Below, piece by piece: positions 6,583-12,966 of a stretch of DNA of 13,027 bases (position 1 is the stretch's first letter; each line of letters begins with the position of its first letter). The stretch is taken from NCBI GenBank assembly GCA_964412845.1, contig CAYPQM010000174.1:1-13027 (forward strand), written 5' to 3'. The notes beneath the pieces were generated by a model that made no database searches, was not told where the DNA came from, and saw only the letters and a program-made list of their open reading frames with translations. This DNA comes from JAWWPY01 sp964412845. Its GTDB lineage: Bacteria; Actinomycetota; Actinomycetes; Streptosporangiales; Streptosporangiaceae. The position numbers and the translations under genes are program-made.

Positions 6583-6601
6583 CCGTGCTACGACGGCACG
6601 G
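6583..6601. other. Small hairpin in the leader of the membrane-protein gene
   Basis: CCGTGC and GCACGG form a perfect 6-bp stem around TACGACG, about 25 bases upstream of the GTG start at 6557. No U-run is present. The rest of the tsaE-to-6557 spacer shows no promoter I can support. Confidence 0.3.
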
Positions 6602-6668
6602 AAACATTGCCGGGCCGGCAGCACTTCCGGGAAGCAGCCGACAAAGGCAATGCGGGGACAGTCGGCAA

Positions 6669-7211
6669 CTATAAAGCCTCGGGCGCAGGCAGCACGGCAC
6701 AACACGCGGATTCCACTGCCGCCGCCGCCCAGCGCTCCCCCACCCCGGAAAGCCGCACCATCCGGCTATCGTCCCCGGGGCCAGCCGGGGATCCTGCCGG
6801 GGCGGCCCTGGCCATCGCGATGGTGATGTCCAGGCGATCGGCGGCGAGCCCTTCGACCAGGCCCTCACCCCACTCCACCACGGTGACCGAAGTGCACACA
6901 TCGGCGTCCAGGTCGAGGTCGTCGACCTCGGCCGGGCTGGCCAGCCGGTAGGCGTCCGCATGCACCAGAGCTGGCCCGGTGCCGAGCGGCGGGTGGACCC
7001 GGGCGATGACGAAAGTCGGCGAGGTCACCGGGCCGCGGACGTTCAGCCCTTGCCCAATGCCCGAGGCGAGCGTGGTCTTCCCGGCACCGAGCGGCCCGGA
7101 CAGCACCACCAGGTCGCCCGGGCGCAGCAAGGTAGCGATCCGCTGGCCCAGCGCGCGCATCTCGTCCGCGGTCGCTACCCGGATGCTCGCGGCCCCCGCA
7201 GGTGCGCTCAC
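6669..7211 (-). CDS. tsaE: tRNA threonylcarbamoyladenosine biosynthesis ATPase TsaE
   Basis: TsaE is the P-loop ATPase of the bacterial t6A machinery; it binds the TsaB-TsaD dimer and drives its reset cycle. Within 180 residues: Walker A GPLGAGKTT (39-47), the switch-like SPTFVIARVH (64-73), HADAYRL (84-90) and VVEWGEGL (111-118). After about residue 135 a C-terminal extension rich in Ala/Gly/Pro follows, so the protein is slightly longer than a typical 150-160. The GTG start at 7211 overlaps the stop of the alpha/beta hydrolase as GTGA, which fixes the start and implies coupling. It is separated from its partner tsaB by the membrane-protein gene. Confidence 0.96.
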   Translation of the reverse strand: MSAPAGAASIRVATADEMRALGQRIATLLRPGDLVVLSGPLGAGKTTLASGIGQGLNVRGPVTSPTFVIARVHPPLGTGPALVHADAYRLASPAEVDDLDLDADVCTSVTVVEWGEGLVEGLAADRLDITIAMARAAPAGSPAGPGDDSRMVRLSGVGERWAAAAVESACCAVLPAPEAL

Positions 7212-8332
7212 GCCGAGCGCTCGCGGGTCACCTGGCCGGTAGTGACCCGGGTGACGAGGGCGGCGATCGACTCGTTGACGAGGTCAGGACACTCAAGCAT
7301 GAGGACGTGCCCCCCGCCAGGTACCCAGTTCAGTTCCGCGCCGGGAATCTGCGCGGCGAGTTCCAGCCCGAGCGCGGGCGTGATCAGCCGGTCCCGCTCG
7401 CCGACCAGCACGGTCACCGGGACACGGCCCAGGACGGGCAGGGTGGCCCGCATGTCGTAGTCGAAGAGGGCCTGGCTGTACGCGGCGACAACGGCCATCG
7501 GAGTTGACCTGATCATCTGCTCAAGGAAGTCGACCACAGCCGGGTTTACCTCCGAGTCGCCGAACCCGATGTACCGGGTGCCGAGGAACGACAGTTCGCT
7601 GGAGGCCCGGCGGCCGTGTTCCACCAGGATGGCCCGGTAACCGGTGGCGGCCCCGCGCAGGATCATGGGCAGCGTCCGCTGCATCACCAGCCGGAGCGGC
7701 CCCGGCATCCACGGGCTGCCCGCGTCCAGGCCGCCGGCCGCGCTGGAGACGAGCTCGACACCGACGATCTTCGTACCGAACAGCCCAGGATTCCGGGCCG
7801 CCAGCTCCATGATCGTCATGCCGCCCATGGAATGACCGACCAGCAGCACCGGCATATCCCCCGGTGCCACTGCCTTGATGACCATGTCCAGGTCGGCGCC
7901 CAGCCGCTCGATGCTGGCCGGGCCGTCCGCCGACCGGCCCGAGCGGCCATGGTCGCGCTGGTCCCAGAAGACCAGCCGGTAACGGCCGAGATCCCGGCGC
8001 TGGAAGTGCCAGCTGTCCTGGTTCAGCGTGTAACCGTGGCAGAAGATGATGGTGACCGGGTCGGCCGGGCGGGCCGGCTCCGCACCGATTTCCCGCGGTC
8101 CGCCCGGCTCGGCCGGTTCGTCGATTTCGACGTGCAGTGGGACCCCGTCATCCGCCAGAACCGTCAGGACGCGCCCGCGCAGCGAGCCCAGGGCTTCGGG
8201 CTCGGCCCCGCTGCGGATAGCCCGGACGTGCCCGACCGCGATGCGCTCGGCGGCGAGGATAACCCCAGCCCCCGCTGCCGCCGCGCCCGCGGCCAGCCCG
8301 GCTACGCCGGTGATCCGCCGCCAGCTAGCCAT
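7208..8332 (-). CDS. Alpha/beta-fold hydrolase, N-terminally membrane-anchored
   Basis: This is a serine hydrolase of unknown substrate. Its 374 residues begin with a hydrophobic Ala/Gly-rich segment (about 7-28) that could be a membrane anchor or uncleaved signal. The fold is clear: oxyanion-hole motif FCHGYTLN (97-104), WDQRDHGRSG (123-132), nucleophile elbow GHSMGG (166-171, Ser168), acid D314 in GERDRLITP and His342 in GGGHVLMLE. An esterase, lipase or acyl-transferase role cannot be chosen from these motifs. A hydrolase at this place between alr and tsaE is familiar from Streptomyces-like gene orders, so it belongs to the cluster. ATG at 8332 has a good Shine-Dalgarno (GGAGG, 5-6 bases upstream). 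Its stop overlaps the tsaE start. Confidence 0.93.
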   Translation of the reverse strand: MASWRRITGVAGLAAGAAAAGAGVILAAERIAVGHVRAIRSGAEPEALGSLRGRVLTVLADDGVPLHVEIDEPAEPGGPREIGAEPARPADPVTIIFCHGYTLNQDSWHFQRRDLGRYRLVFWDQRDHGRSGRSADGPASIERLGADLDMVIKAVAPGDMPVLLVGHSMGGMTIMELAARNPGLFGTKIVGVELVSSAAGGLDAGSPWMPGPLRLVMQRTLPMILRGAATGYRAILVEHGRRASSELSFLGTRYIGFGDSEVNPAVVDFLEQMIRSTPMAVVAAYSQALFDYDMRATLPVLGRVPVTVLVGERDRLITPALGLELAAQIPGAELNWVPGGGHVLMLECPDLVNESIAALVTRVTTGQVTRERSA

Positions 8333-8369
8333 AGGTCCTCCAGCCGCGAGCCTGCCACGTGCAGCGACG

Positions 8370-9590
8370 TTAGCCGCGTGGCGCAGTCACCGCGCCCGGA
8401 TGTTCCGTTTCAGGGAACTCCGTACCTGGCCGGCCCGTGTCCACACCGTCGTGCACAGACTCTTTCTCAGATGCTACTCCAGAGTAGGTTCGGCGAATCC
8501 GGTCACCGAACCTGGTCACGATCTCATACGAAAGGGTGCCGAGCGCATCGGCCCATTGCTGGGCGGTCGGCTCCCCTGAGTCACCCGGCCCGAACAGCAC
8601 CACCTGATCCCCGGTCCCGGCCGGCTCAGCGCCGAAATCGACCACGAACTGGTTCATGCAGACGGTGCCGGAGATAAGCCACCGCCGCCCGCGGGCCGCC
8701 ACCTCGACCACGCCGGACGCACTGCGCGGCACCCCCTCGTTGTAACCGAGCGGCACCAATCCGAGCGTGCTGCTGCCCCGCGTCACATGCCGGAGGCCGT
8801 ATGACACACCCGTCCCGTCCGGCACCTGCTTGACCTGCACCAGCGGGGCGCGCACCGTCATCGCGGGCCGCAGCCAGTCCGGTGCCCCGCCGGGCAGCGT
8901 GGACAGCCCGAAGACCGCCCCGCCCGGCCGGACCATGTCGAACCACGTCTCGGGCAGGGTGAGGGTCGCCGGGGTGTTCGCCAGGTGCCGCACGTCGGCA
9001 CGCGCGCCTGCCCTTTCCGCGAGCGACACCGCATGACCGAACGCTTCCTGCTGCGCGATGATCGACGGATGTCCCGGCATGTCGGCACAGGCCAGGTGCG
9101 AATACAGGCCAACGACGCGGGCCTGGCCGGCGGCCTCCGCGGCCAGTGCCGCGTCCACCAGGGCCGGCCAGTCGGCCAGCGTGGCGCCGCCCCGCGACAT
9201 CCCGGTGTCCACCTTGAGGTGCAGGCGTGCGGGCCGCCCAGCGCGCACCGCGGCCCGGGCGGCCTCATCGACCATCGCGGTGGTGGACACCGAAAGGTCC
9301 ACGTCCTCGCGGACAGCGTCCTCATGTGCGGCGCCCGGCACCCCCAGCAGGCAGAGCACCCGGGCGGAGATGCCGGCCCGGCGCAGCGCCAGGGCCTCGT
9401 GCACGTGCACCACGCCGAGCCAGTCCGCGCCGCCGGCCAGGGCGGCGACCGCACCGGGAATCATGCCGTGCCCGTAGCCGTCGGCCTTGACCACGGCCAT
9501 CACCTGCGGACCGCCCACATGCTCCCGCAGCGCCGCGACATTGTCCCGAACCGCGTCCAGGTCAATGAGCGCTTCAGGTTGACCATCCAT
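8370..9590 (-). CDS. alr: Alanine racemase (PLP enzyme), divergent
   Basis: The enzyme interconverts L- and D-alanine for peptidoglycan in the cytosol. The PLP lysine is in VVKADGYGHG (K35) and the opposite-face catalytic tyrosine in GVSYGL (Y264). HLKVDTGMSRGG, HLANTPATL and RPGGAVFGLS follow the family plan. Several usually conserved places differ: CMDQ reads CMNQ (N313), GRVCMD reads GTVCMN, YADG reads YNEG, and VPRTY reads IRRTY. The C-terminus runs about 30 residues beyond the usual end. ATG at 9590 gives MDGQPEALIDLDAV, the normal start. An in-frame GTG at 9611 would add seven residues but has no better ribosome site. The gene ends 37 bp before the hydrolase start. Confidence 0.93.
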   Translation of the reverse strand: MDGQPEALIDLDAVRDNVAALREHVGGPQVMAVVKADGYGHGMIPGAVAALAGGADWLGVVHVHEALALRRAGISARVLCLLGVPGAAHEDAVREDVDLSVSTTAMVDEAARAAVRAGRPARLHLKVDTGMSRGGATLADWPALVDAALAAEAAGQARVVGLYSHLACADMPGHPSIIAQQEAFGHAVSLAERAGARADVRHLANTPATLTLPETWFDMVRPGGAVFGLSTLPGGAPDWLRPAMTVRAPLVQVKQVPDGTGVSYGLRHVTRGSSTLGLVPLGYNEGVPRSASGVVEVAARGRRWLISGTVCMNQFVVDFGAEPAGTGDQVVLFGPGDSGEPTAQQWADALGTLSYEIVTRFGDRIRRTYSGVASEKESVHDGVDTGRPGTEFPETEHPGAVTAPRG

Positions 9591-9712
9591 GACGGTCCAG
9601 TGTGCCAGCACCCGCCCGGTGCACCGGGCCAGATCTCGCCAGCGCGCGGCTTACGGCCCAGTGGCTGGCGCCGGAGCGGCGACCTCGCCTGGCTCAGCCG
9701 CCCCGGCGCAGC

Positions 9713-9829
9713 GCCCGGCTGCCTCGCTCCTGGCGTGAACTCGCGGCACTACCGCCCCGGTGCCTCGCGGCACTACCGCCCGGCTGCCTCGCTCCCCGGG
9801 GCCTCGCGGCACTACCGCCCGGGGGCCTC
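9713..9829. repeat. Degenerate 24-nt repeats that copy the nnr stop-codon region
   Basis: Three 24-nt units lie at 9743-9766, 9767-9790 and 9806-9829, with a 15-nt partial unit between the last two. Each contains the 18-mer CTCGCGGCACTACCGCCC or most of it. On the minus strand every unit reads like the nnr 3' end, EAPGR followed by TAG, and all spacings are multiples of three. A second repeat, GCCCGGCTGCCTCGCTCC, occurs at 9713-9730 and 9778-9795. The rest of the nnr-alr spacer shows nothing else. Confidence 0.8.
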
Positions 9830-11428
9830 GCGGACGGCCCGGATCGCGGCGGGCAGCGCGTCGATGACGTCGGCCGCCCCGATCGGCGCGTCCGCCCCGC
9901 CCCAGGCGCCGCGGCGCCCCGCCCCGCCCCGCGCCCCGCGGTCGCCCGCCCGGCCTGACCCGCCTTCGGCGGGCCCAGGTCCCCCGCCGGTGCCCGCGGC
10001 GGCCAACCGCGCGGCGAGGCCGTGCAGGTACGCGGCCACCCCAGCCGCCTCCCGCGGCGCCAGGCCCTGAGCCAGCAGGGAACCGGCCAGCCCGGACAGC
10101 ACATCGCCGGTCCCCGCGGTGGCGAGCCACGAGGTGCCGGTCGGGTTCACCAGGGCCGGCCCGGCCACTGAGTCCCCGCCAGCGGCCGCGATAACCGTGG
10201 TCGAGCCCTTCACCAGGACGGTGGCTCCCAGTTCGGCAGCGGCCATCCTGGCGTGTTCCAGGCGGCGTGCCTCGACGTCGGCCGGGTCTACCGTCGCAGC
10301 GGCGCTGAGCAGGCGGCTCAGCTCGCCCGCGTGCGGGGTGAGCAGGGTGGGGGCGGACCGGTTGAGCATCTCCCGGTCGGCGGCGACCAGCGTGAGGCCA
10401 TCCGCGTCCACGAGCACGGGGACATCGGTGTCGAGTACCGCCGCCAGCCGTGCCCGGGCCTGATCGTCGGTGCCCATGCCCGGACCGGCCACCCAGGCCT
10501 GGACCCGCCCGGCGGCCTTGATCTCCTCGCCGGCCGGCAGATCGCCGCCGGTCACCGTGATCACTGTCTCCGGCCAGCGCTGCCTGACCACCGCCACCGC
10601 CGACTCCGCGGAGACCAGCCGGATCATCCCGGCGCCGCCGCGCAGGGCGCCGCCGACGGCCAGCGCGGCCGCGCCGGTGAACCGGTCGCTGCCCGCCAGG
10701 ATGCCGACCACGCCCCGGCGGTACTTGTCCGAGTCCCCCGATGGCTGCCCGAGCAGCGCGGCCACGTCGGCGGCCTGCATCCCCGCGACGGCCGGCAGCT
10801 CCAGGTAGGGCGCCAGGCCGATGTCGATCAGCTCAACCACTCCCGCGTAGCTGGCACCGGGGTCGATGAGCAGGCCCGGTTTCCACGTGCCGAAGGCCAC
10901 CGTCACGTCCGCACGCACCGCGGTCCCCTCGACCACGCCGGTGTCCGCGTCCACTCCGCTCGGCAGGTCGGTGGCGACCACCACCGCCGGGGACCGCGCC
11001 GCCAGCCCGGCCAGCGCCGCGAAAGGCTCCCGCAGGCCACCACGGCCGCCGATGCCGAGCAGGCCATCGATGACCAGGTCGGCCGCGTCGATCGCGGCAG
11101 GCACGGACGGGTCACCGGCGCCGGTCAGCCGGCCCCCCGCGCCGCGCAGCGCGGCGGCACCCTCCTCGTGCACCCGGCCGGCCGCAGCGACCGCGAGGAC
11201 CGCCGCCCCGCGCCGGGCCAGCCGGGCGGCCGCATGCAGCGCGTCACCGCCGTTGTCACCGCTCCCGGCGAGCACCACGACGCGTGCCCCGTACACCGTG
11301 CCCACCAGGCCGGCGCAGACCGACGCCAGGCCAGCCGCGGCCCGCTGCATCAGCGTGCCGGGCGGCAGTGTGCCCATGAGGGTGCGTTCGGCCATCCGTA
11401 CTTTTGCTACCTCATGCGCGTTTCTCAT
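9812..11428 (-). CDS. nnr: Bifunctional NAD(P)H-hydrate epimerase / ADP-dependent NAD(P)H-hydrate dehydratase
   Basis: The protein repairs hydrated NAD(P)H: the N-terminal domain epimerises R- and S-NAD(P)HX and the C-terminal domain dehydrates S-NAD(P)HX using ADP. The 538 residues begin MRNAHEVAKVRMAE and LPPGTLMQRAAAGLA. The epimerase domain shows GSGDNGGDALHAA (55-67), DGLLGIGGRGGLREP (121-135) and TDLPSGVDADTG (153-164). The ribokinase-like dehydratase domain shows GILAGSDRFTGAA, WVAGPGMG, VLVDADGL, LLTPHAGE (362-369), LVKGSTTVIA and the active-site ATAGTGDVLSG (436-446). A Gly/Arg-rich stretch of about 35 residues (478-513) is inserted before the final DVIDALPAAIR. ATG at 11428 overlaps the acpS stop as ATGA, fixing the start. 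The stop lies in a 24-nt repeat array. Confidence 0.96.
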   Translation of the reverse strand: MRNAHEVAKVRMAERTLMGTLPPGTLMQRAAAGLASVCAGLVGTVYGARVVVLAGSGDNGGDALHAAARLARRGAAVLAVAAAGRVHEEGAAALRGAGGRLTGAGDPSVPAAIDAADLVIDGLLGIGGRGGLREPFAALAGLAARSPAVVVATDLPSGVDADTGVVEGTAVRADVTVAFGTWKPGLLIDPGASYAGVVELIDIGLAPYLELPAVAGMQAADVAALLGQPSGDSDKYRRGVVGILAGSDRFTGAAALAVGGALRGGAGMIRLVSAESAVAVVRQRWPETVITVTGGDLPAGEEIKAAGRVQAWVAGPGMGTDDQARARLAAVLDTDVPVLVDADGLTLVAADREMLNRSAPTLLTPHAGELSRLLSAAATVDPADVEARRLEHARMAAAELGATVLVKGSTTVIAAAGGDSVAGPALVNPTGTSWLATAGTGDVLSGLAGSLLAQGLAPREAAGVAAYLHGLAARLAAAGTGGGPGPAEGGSGRAGDRGARGGAGRRGAWGGADAPIGAADVIDALPAAIRAVREAPGR

Positions 11429-11775
11429 GATTCGGCCACCACCATCGCGACGCTGGCGCCGGCATCGTGGCTGAGCGACACGTGCCAGCGGCGGACCCCC
11501 TGCTGGCCGGCGACCTGAGCGACGGTGCCGCGGACCTCCAGCGACGGGCGCCCGGCGGGGTCGTGGATGACTTCCACGTCGGCCCAGCGCAGCCCGGGCG
11601 GCGCGCCCAGGGCCTTGGCCACCGCTTCCTTGGCGGCGAAGCTCGCGGCGAGTGACGCTGGCGGTGCGGCCCGTTCGCTCTCCGCGAACAGCCGGCGGGC
11701 CAGTGCCGGAGTCCGGTTCAGCGCCGCCTCGAAACGCGAGATGTCCACGATGTCCACGCCGATGCCCACGATCAC
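11425..11775 (-). CDS. acpS: Holo-[acyl-carrier-protein] synthase AcpS
   Basis: AcpS transfers 4'-phosphopantetheine from CoA to a serine of acyl carrier protein, switching on fatty-acid synthesis. In 116 residues it shows the Mg-binding GVDIVDISRF (D8), the signature ASFAAKEAVAKALG (45-57, with E50), and the C-terminal WHVSLSHDAGASVAMVV. The length is normal. GTG at 11775 gives MIVGIGVDIV, matching the family N-terminus, but the only purine-rich stretch (GGGAG) is just 1-2 bases away. A second in-frame GTG at 11769 would put that stretch at a better distance. The 92-bp upstream spacer shows no clear promoter. The gene overlaps nnr by four bases and is the first of the housekeeping run. Confidence 0.96.
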   Translation of the reverse strand: MIVGIGVDIVDISRFEAALNRTPALARRLFAESERAAPPASLAASFAAKEAVAKALGAPPGLRWADVEVIHDPAGRPSLEVRGTVAQVAGQQGVRRWHVSLSHDAGASVAMVVAES

Positions 11776-11867
11776 GCTCCCAGCCTGTCATGCCCGGCTG
11801 ACACCACTCAGTCCCGCCTGGGCAGAATCTCGGCGCAGGATCGCAGGAGCTGCAGGGCTGCCGGGGG

Positions 11868-12827
11868 TCAGTGCCGCGGGAGGGTGCAGTGCGGGCCGCA
11901 TCGGCGGGGGGCGCCGGTCCAGCCCCGCTGCGCGAGCGCTGCCGCCACCTCGGCCGCCACGGCGCACGGGCGCTGCGTCACGTCGGCCCAGGTGTAGCGG
12001 AGCGTGACCTGGCCGGCGGCGACGTTCGCGTTGTCCCTCCGGACATCGCGCAGCCGGAACTCCTCCGGGTGCGCGGCGCGCCCGTCAAGCTCGACGACCA
12101 CGCTGAAAGCCTCGTACAGGACGTCCTGGTACTGATGACGTCCGCCGCGCTGTACCTGGTGCTGCTGGGTGGCCGCCGGTAAGCCATGCGGTCGCTCGAC
12201 CCGGTTCACGTACCTGAATTCGAGCAGGGAGTGCGCACCCTGGCCCGCGACGTCGAGCGCCATGGCCAAGTCGGCACGCCAGCGCATTCTGGGCCGCATG
12301 GCCATCGCAGCGGCGATCCGCTCGGCTGTGGTCTTGCGGCTCCCGCAGGCGAGGAAGATCCAGCCGAGGGCCCGGTCCAGGGTGAAGGCGGCCTGGCCCA
12401 AGTCGAGGACAGTCTCCTCCAGCCGGGTCCTGGCTGGTTCGAGCACCGGATGGCGCGCCTGGGCTAACCGCCTCGAATAGTGCACAACGACCCCGGGAAT
12501 GCGATCGACAGGTGCCCCGCTTGGCACCGTTAAGTGAACGAGAGGTTCAGCGGAGCTGAGGAGCCCGGACAATTCGGCGGCGGTCTGGTGGCTCAGCACC
12601 GCGTCCGGGCCGCCGCGAAGGACACCGGCCCAGATGACTGCAGGCCGTGGGAGTTCTCCGTTGAAGGTCGCATAGACGCCGCGCTGGAGCCGCTGCCAGC
12701 GGCCGGTGCGCAAGCGCGCCGCGATGGCCTTGCCCGTCATCCCGGCGCTCACCGCCTGACCCCTGGACAGCACACCGCACTGGGTGATCAGCAGAGCACG
12801 CAGGCGCTCTGGCACGTCAGCTGCCAT
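11868..12827 (-). CDS. AbiEi-type N-terminal domain protein with DUF559 / Vsr-like nuclease domain
   Basis: This 319-residue protein belongs to a type common in actinobacteria. The first 60 residues or so resemble the winged-helix AbiEi antitoxin domain (QCGVLSRGQAVSAGMTGKAIAARLRTGRWQRLQRGVYAT). A middle segment has LSHQTAAELSGL and HLTVPSG. The C-terminal part looks like DUF559, a PD-(D/E)XK-type fold: LLEFRYVNRVERPHGLP (E203), YQDVLYE (D235), VVVELDGRAAHP (E246, D248) and RDVRRDNANVAAG. It ends in CGPHC (C310, C314). Some relatives are annotated as type IV antitoxins, yet no AbiEii-like toxin gene lies nearby. Whether it cuts DNA or only binds it is unknown. ATG at 12827 has a weak ribosome site. 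The gene lies 92 bp upstream of acpS. Its leader is rich in inverted repeats. Confidence 0.87.
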   Translation of the reverse strand: MAADVPERLRALLITQCGVLSRGQAVSAGMTGKAIAARLRTGRWQRLQRGVYATFNGELPRPAVIWAGVLRGGPDAVLSHQTAAELSGLLSSAEPLVHLTVPSGAPVDRIPGVVVHYSRRLAQARHPVLEPARTRLEETVLDLGQAAFTLDRALGWIFLACGSRKTTAERIAAAMAMRPRMRWRADLAMALDVAGQGAHSLLEFRYVNRVERPHGLPAATQQHQVQRGGRHQYQDVLYEAFSVVVELDGRAAHPEEFRLRDVRRDNANVAAGQVTLRYTWADVTQRPCAVAAEVAAALAQRGWTGAPRRCGPHCTLPRH

Positions 12828-12834
12828 CCATCAA

Positions 12835-12851
12835 GCGTGGACATGCCACGC
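12835..12851. repeat. Inverted repeat near the start of the AbiEi-like gene
   Basis: GCGTGG and CCACGC form a perfect 6-bp inverted repeat around ACATG, 8 bases upstream of the ATG at 12827. It could fold in the mRNA leader or be an operator half-site pair. Confidence 0.35.
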
Positions 12852-12863
12852 GCCGCCCGCACA

Positions 12864-12880
12864 ACAGAATCCCGTTCTGT
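12864..12880. repeat. Inverted repeat ACAGAA-N5-TTCTGT upstream of the AbiEi-like gene
   Basis: A perfect 6-bp inverted repeat with a 5-base spacer, the size and shape of a dimeric-repressor operator. It lies 37-53 bases upstream of the ATG at 12827, where a promoter would be expected, and overlaps a DnaA-box-like 9-mer. Confidence 0.4.
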
Positions 12881-12908
12881 GGATATCTAGCCAATTCCCT
12901 GTGGATAA
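12878..12908. promoter_or_regulatory. Pair of DnaA-box-like 9-mers
   Basis: TGTGGATAA at 12900-12908 is the exact reverse complement of the E. coli DnaA box TTATCCACA. TGTGGATAT at 12878-12886 differs by one base. Both have the same orientation and start 22 bp apart, about two helical turns. DnaA binding is not proven, and actinobacterial boxes more often read TTGTCCACA. Confidence 0.4.
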
Positions 12909-12911
12909 TTC

Positions 12912-12961
12912 TTATTGGTGAACTTTTTCGCCCCCGGGAGGGCTAAAAAGTTCACCAATAA
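12912..12961. repeat. Long AT-armed palindrome
   Basis: The arms TTATTGGTGAACTTTTT (12912-12928) and AAAAAGTTCACCAATAA (12945-12961) are perfectly complementary over 17 bp. The 16-base GC-rich spacer contains a further GCCC/GGGC stem. T- and A-tracts lie inside the stem, not outside, so this is not laid out like an intrinsic terminator. The AT-rich arms stand out sharply from the surrounding DNA, which suggests an operator, an extragenic palindrome or a mobile-element relic. Confidence 0.75.
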
Positions 12962-12966
12962 CGATG

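Noticed and set aside
10253..11518. Long plus-strand open frame opposite nnr
   Set aside because: Antisense to a clear bifunctional Nnr with all motifs; the product is Arg/Gly/His-rich with no fold signal.
11429..11791. N-terminal extension of Nnr upstream of 11428
   Set aside because: The frame is open through acpS, but the extension is Arg/Gly-rich noise and the ATGA overlap with acpS marks the real start.
12912..12961. Intrinsic terminator
   Set aside because: The T and A tracts are inside the stem and no U-run follows the hairpin on either strand.
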